Assembly (NCBI GenBank): GCA_015501055.1
Contig: JADNYV010000533.1
Coordinates: 1 to 23,299 of the forward strand
Reading direction: 5' to 3'
Source of the DNA: Mucidula mucida
Lineage: Eukaryota; Basidiomycota; Agaricomycetes; Agaricales; Physalacriaceae
Length of the DNA stretch: 23,299 nucleotides
Under the pieces are notes generated by a model. It did no database searches, was not told the origin of the DNA, and saw only the letters and a program-made list of their open reading frames with translations. Every line of letters begins with the position of its first letter. Within the stretch, counting starts at the first letter, position 1. Of this stretch, positions 19,644-23,299 are shown piece by piece. Both the position numbers and the translations under genes were made by a program.

Positions 19644-20691
19644 TTAGAGGAACGGGAAGATCTTTGACGGTGTATCTTTGAGAAATTCTGTGGCCCCAAG
19701 TTGTCGCAGATTTGGGAACAGTTTGAAGGACCCTTACAGCATGAAATCAGTACTTGTCAGATGACACTGAATCGAGGCACTAACCCTGCCAGGTAAATAC
19801 TGAAGGTGTATGGAACAAAGATTTTGGGCCGCTTTGAGGAGACCTAGCAAAGCTCTCAATCTAAAGAAGCAACGAAGACATAAGACGCACTTTTCAAACT
19901 TTTGTCATCCAGTGGGAAGTAAACCACCTTTTCCACCGCAGGACACGCCGCCCCAATCGCAGTGATCAGCTTCGAACACTCGTGGTTGTTCGCATTCACA
20001 GTGACAGACCGGACGCCCGTACAGGAGGGCAAAACGTTGTAAGCTTGAGGCGGTAAAATGACCGTACGAATGCTGGGAAATGTATACCCTTCGAACGCGT
20101 TTTTCAAGTGCGTCGTCATAGCGGTATGAGCGTGTGTAATTTCGAGTTTGGTGACGCTTGTCAGCTTTTCGAGACATTTAGCAAAAGTGCCCAGTACCTC
20201 TGTGGTCCTGCGGCGCGTAAGTAGGACGCGAACATTTCTGAAAGGGGCCTTAGGTTTCTTTAATGATTCATGAGTATAATAACCTGACCTGACGAGCGGA
20301 TGAATATGCGTAAGTTCAAGCAGGACTTTACTTTTACGTTCAAGGTCGTCAGGCAGATATTTTGTCCAGTCTGCGAAATCTTGTGAGCCCCCAGAATGTA
20401 AAGATTACGATGCCAACTGACCGCCGATACGCCTCGTACGCGTAACATCAAAGAGCTCCCAGGCCATCGGGAGAGTGATTGCCCGCACATTGTGGCAGGT
20501 TCTCGAGAGCGCGAAGAGAAGCTCGATGCGGTCCAAAGGTTCGTTGATATCTGGAGTATAGGAGATTATATGCAAGACCACTGAAGGCGGAAGGCTGGGA
20601 AAGAGGCATTTTCCGGTGTCTATCGGGATGTTAGCTGCAGAAAGCTCTGGGTTCTTGTCGATTTTTTGGCACCACGATGTTTAGGTGGCAT
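19644..20691 (-). pseudogene. F-box/LRR-like gene, probably a pseudogene
   Basis: ATG at 20691 begins MPPKHRGAKK, then the frame breaks at a run of six A (minus strand, 20662-20667); one more A would continue into LSAANIPIDTGKCLFP. The F-box-like region follows: SLPPSVVLHIISYTPDINEP, RIELLFALSRTCHNVRAITL, MAWELFDV. An in-frame TAA at 20405-20407 then interrupts the same frame, which goes on as SQDFADWTKYLPDDLERKSK. Later exons are leucine-rich: GTFAKCLEKLTSVTKLEITH, FPSIRTVILPPQAYNVLPSC, LLGLLKAAQNLCSIHLQYLP, and a terminal LFPNLRQLGATEF with a TAA at 19644. Likely introns are about 20237-20287 (in-frame, 51 nt), one of 38 nt near 19860-19895, and one of about 48 nt near 19745-19790. The family is the common Agaricomycete F-box/LRR group, candidate SCF receptors. 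A homopolymer slip plus a nonsense codon suggests loss of function, unless both are sequence errors. Confidence 0.6.
20405..20407 (-). other. in-frame premature stop (TAA) in the F-box/LRR gene
   Basis: The codon series GGC GGT CAG TTG GCA TCG is followed by TAA, and the same frame then stays open for more than 40 codons of F-box-family-like sequence. The only GT..AG pair around it (38 nt) leads into a wrong frame. Confidence 0.65.
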
Positions 20692-20922
20692 GTTTGAAGC
20701 TGGTGGTCAAAATTCAATTTGTGGCAGGAGGTACTATGATCGCGGCTTGGTTCGCACCCCCTGAACGGGCGAATTGAATCACTTTACCCGCTTACTACTT
20801 CACAACTGTGAGATGCAGGCAAGGAATTCTACCGTTTTCTCGCGGTAACATTCACTGGCACTTCTAGAACTACTTGAAATCGAACACTATTACAAGCCTT
20901 GTTCAAGTTTATGACATACTGA

Positions 20923-22221
20923 TCACTTTGACTGTGGAAAATCTTCTCCGTCAGTTGTATCTGAACCCCGCCTGCCAAGATCTACGATGGACGTAACTCC
21001 TTCATCGCGTATATCGGTCGTAGCCAAAGAGGATCTCGGATCCGAAGTTGTTAGTGTCGACTTCGGGGCGGGCGCGAATTCAAGCTTTTCCGGTGCCTCC
21101 CCGGCGTTGGGAAATTGATGCTCTAGATCACGATCTACAACCGAGAAGAAGGTCTCCGAAGATGACTTTGACAGCGCCACGACCAGAATAATCATCGAAA
21201 CGTAGATGCCCTGTGATGGATTCAGTTGTAGAATAGGGTGAGGTCTCAAAAGCTGAACATACAGAAAAATGTGGCATGAAGTATTCGAGACCGAAGGCGG
21301 GCCCAAGTGGTCCGCCAGAAAGGTATCCAAAGTCACCGAGCAGGAAAAGAAGCTGACAGTGATAACGGGTGAGACACAGCCGGCCAAGGGTGAGGCGACC
21401 TACCCAAAAGATGCAATACAACATTCCAGACTCGACAAGGATGAGTAGGACGTTTTCTACCAAAGTCTTTCTTCGTCGACCCGCGTATGCGGATTTAATG
21501 AAGCGTCTGTAATACCTATACGACGTGTCATAAGGTGAAAGAAGACATCGATCGAGTTTATTTGACTTACCAGACCTTGTAGCCACACAAGGCGGTCGTG
21601 CTGAAATTTGTGACGAGGAGGCAGAAAGTACCCAGGAAATTTGTAACCAGTCCGTCCACTTTCCCTTGCAGTATTCCACACGCGATGGATGTTGCTAAAC
21701 AGTAAGCGTTAGTGGTTTACTAATTAAATGGACTACTCAGACTCACCACCAGTAGCTACGAGAACGAGCGTTAGATAGGCGCGAACCCAAACGTTATCGT
21801 AATATATGCACCAGGTCCTCCAAACCACCACTGCGTCGCTGATAAAGTACTGTTATTCATCAGATCTCGAACCCTTGAGCGACTGAGGGAGAAACTCACG
21901 TCAATGCGACGCATAATCTGCGCATCTGTCCGTAGCCTGTTGCTGCGATCAATGAGCCACTGAGGGTTGTAGCCCGCCGGATCACTCGTGAGAGTCGGAA
22001 AGGCAATAATGTTGAAAGTCGAGGATATGTAAACGTGTCCTGTCGATAGACCAAACATCACGATGGTGACGAGAAGCCGATGCGAGCGTATGAACCCCGC
22101 AAGCCCTTGTGTCTACGAATTGTGTCAATTTAGTGAAGCTCGCAGGAAAATGCCCCATTTACATCAGGAGAGCCACAGACATTAATGCTGTCGCCGCATA
22201 AAACCCTAGCAGCGATGGCAT
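20923..22221 (-). CDS. seven-helix integral membrane protein of an Agaricomycete-specific type
   Basis: Exons 2-7 join cleanly over introns 21850-21899, 21695-21746, 21516-21570, 21353-21403 and 21211-21262 (50-55 nt, strong GTGAGT/GTAAGT/GTATGT donors). Helices, in order: LLVTIVMFGLSTGHVYISS; YFISDAVVVWRTWCIYY; AYLTLVLVATGATSIACGIL; NFLGTFCLLVTNFSTTALCG; VENVLLILVESGMLYCIFW; GIYVSMIILVVAL. The soluble tail is acidic and Ser/Thr-rich and ends GEDFPQSK. With a first helix upstream this makes seven. The WRTW, GYKVW and VLLILVESGMLYC motifs recur in a large mushroom-specific family of unknown function sometimes compared with receptors. The 50-nt first intron (22113-22162) is clear but exon 1 is ambiguous. 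The ATG frame at 22221 gives a perfect helix (GFYAATALMSVALLM) yet is one base out of phase; the in-phase frame gives SINVCGSPD without a start codon. Confidence 0.78.
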
Positions 22222-23299
22222 GAGACTACGAACGAACGGATGCGGCACCCGAAGCACGCACCATAGAACGCCAACTCGATCTCCGCCTCAATGAAAATCG
22301 AAACGACCGCATCTGCCTGACTCGGGGCAATTAAAGGCATGGCTCGTCACTACTCGTCGCTCGGTGTCCGTGAAACTAATGCGGAGGCGAGGAATTCGGT
22401 GAGCGATTTATCGGTTTATAATCGCTTACAGGCCTAGCACCGCGTTAACGGAATGCCGCTGGCTGTCAGCGCTCTTCGGGGTATTGAGCACTGATCCACA
22501 TTCTCCATCACCACGCTAATCCAGGGCCAAGCAACAAGGAGGCGATGACTTCGGAGCGAGTGGGGGGTTCGGGTGTAACTTCGTAAATCCGTTGATGCGG
22601 CTTGAGGATGAGAGCAAGAACGCTCACCTAATACTGATGGTCGAACAGTGAAGACAGACGATGGGTGTGCTTGTATCGTATTTGAATTCTAGAGGCTAAT
22701 GTTCCCAGTCTTCAGTGAGATTACCAAAGTGACGAGGCGCTACCCTTTAAACATTAACACACCATCAGTCTGTCGGGATGATGGGACATCCAAGAGGAAA
22801 TGAAACACTCACCTTACTTCTCGGTCTTCCGCGGGCCTAGCGTTCTTATAAACATCCTGAACAGAGGGCTAGCAAGCTACCGGGACAAGAACTAACAAGG
22901 GGGACAATCACCCCTTCAAACACTGGACACTAAAATGCAGAACACGTTTCATCCAGCCTGAAAGTGCAGGATACTTTCCAGAAGGCCCTGTTCAGTGTTC
23001 ACATGATGATATAATCAAGTACTTGTAAGCGCTAACGGACGACGGGAATGGAGGGCGCTCCCAGACCAATGAAGCGCTTTGGGAGTAGACTGATAAGAGA
23101 GCACAGTGTACAGCCACTGAAGCCTGCGCCAATTTGTTTCTCTAGAAGCGCACTGCCGTGAGTCGGGGACTTCGGTGCTGGGGACGATGATGATGGTCGC
23201 GAGCAAAAATCACCATCACGTGCGCAAGCCTAGGACCAGACCGTGACTCACTGACTGTTTTGTACGTACAACGTCGGGCAAGCAGTCTTCAATCGGGTC
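22222..23299. other. right-end region, no gene recognised
   Basis: It contains the upstream region of the seven-helix gene. A short hydrophobic frame at about 22240-22300 (-), IELAFYGACFGC, could be an earlier exon of that gene. The remaining kilobase has no supported open frame; 23015-23206 (-) has no features. Confidence 0.45.

Noticed and set aside
1..23299. Biosynthetic gene cluster or defence system
   Set aside because: No synthase, transporter, P450, transcription factor, nuclease or NLR-type core was found; the genes are unrelated in function and lie on both strands.

Overview
This window looks like nuclear DNA of a filamentous basidiomycete, most likely an Agaricomycete. The genes are split by many introns of about 43-60 nt with GT..AG ends and CTNAC-type branch sites. 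Start codons sit in good Kozak contexts behind pyrimidine-rich leaders. The gene content (several degenerate F-box/leucine-rich proteins, a seven-helix membrane protein family, a membrane-anchored heparinase II/III-like lyase, a Ser-rich small protein) is typical of mushroom-forming fungi. No rRNA, tRNA, CRISPR or bacterial feature was seen.

Layout. 1-762 (+): 3' end of an F-box-type protein that runs off the left edge. 1898-4245 (-): complete type II membrane-anchored heparinase II/III-like polysaccharide lyase of 750 aa, three exons. 5356-7187 (-): F-box protein with a Cys-rich module and at least six introns, whose 3' end is frame-disturbed. 7365-8832 (-): intact F-box/LRR-like protein. 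9458-9893: a 436-bp non-autonomous hAT-like element with 17-bp inverted ends, a perfect 8-bp target duplication and a set of GTTTATAAAC motifs. It lies at the 3' end of an unrecognised, frame-broken gene on the minus strand (9894 to about 12009). About 12.3-14.9 kb is gene-poor. 14.9-17.0 kb (+) holds a possible 5' exon, a long open frame with an isolated HWHG motif, and a convincing Ser-rich small protein at 16687. About 18.0-18.9 kb (-) carries an uncertain Pro-rich tailed membrane protein. 19644-20691 (-) is an F-box/LRR gene with a homopolymer frameshift and an in-frame stop. 20923 to about 22221 (-) is a seven-helix membrane protein gene with six introns. The last kilobase shows nothing coding.

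How the parts relate. Four genes are of the F-box/substrate-adaptor type (SCF ubiquitin ligase receptors by family knowledge); they belong to fast-evolving families, and at least one is probably a pseudogene. The lyase and the seven-helix protein are independent surface or membrane functions. There is no operon-like logic and I see no biosynthetic cluster. The two most notable things are the textbook-complete hAT-like miniature element and the clustering of single-base frame breaks in three genes while two neighbouring genes are perfectly intact.
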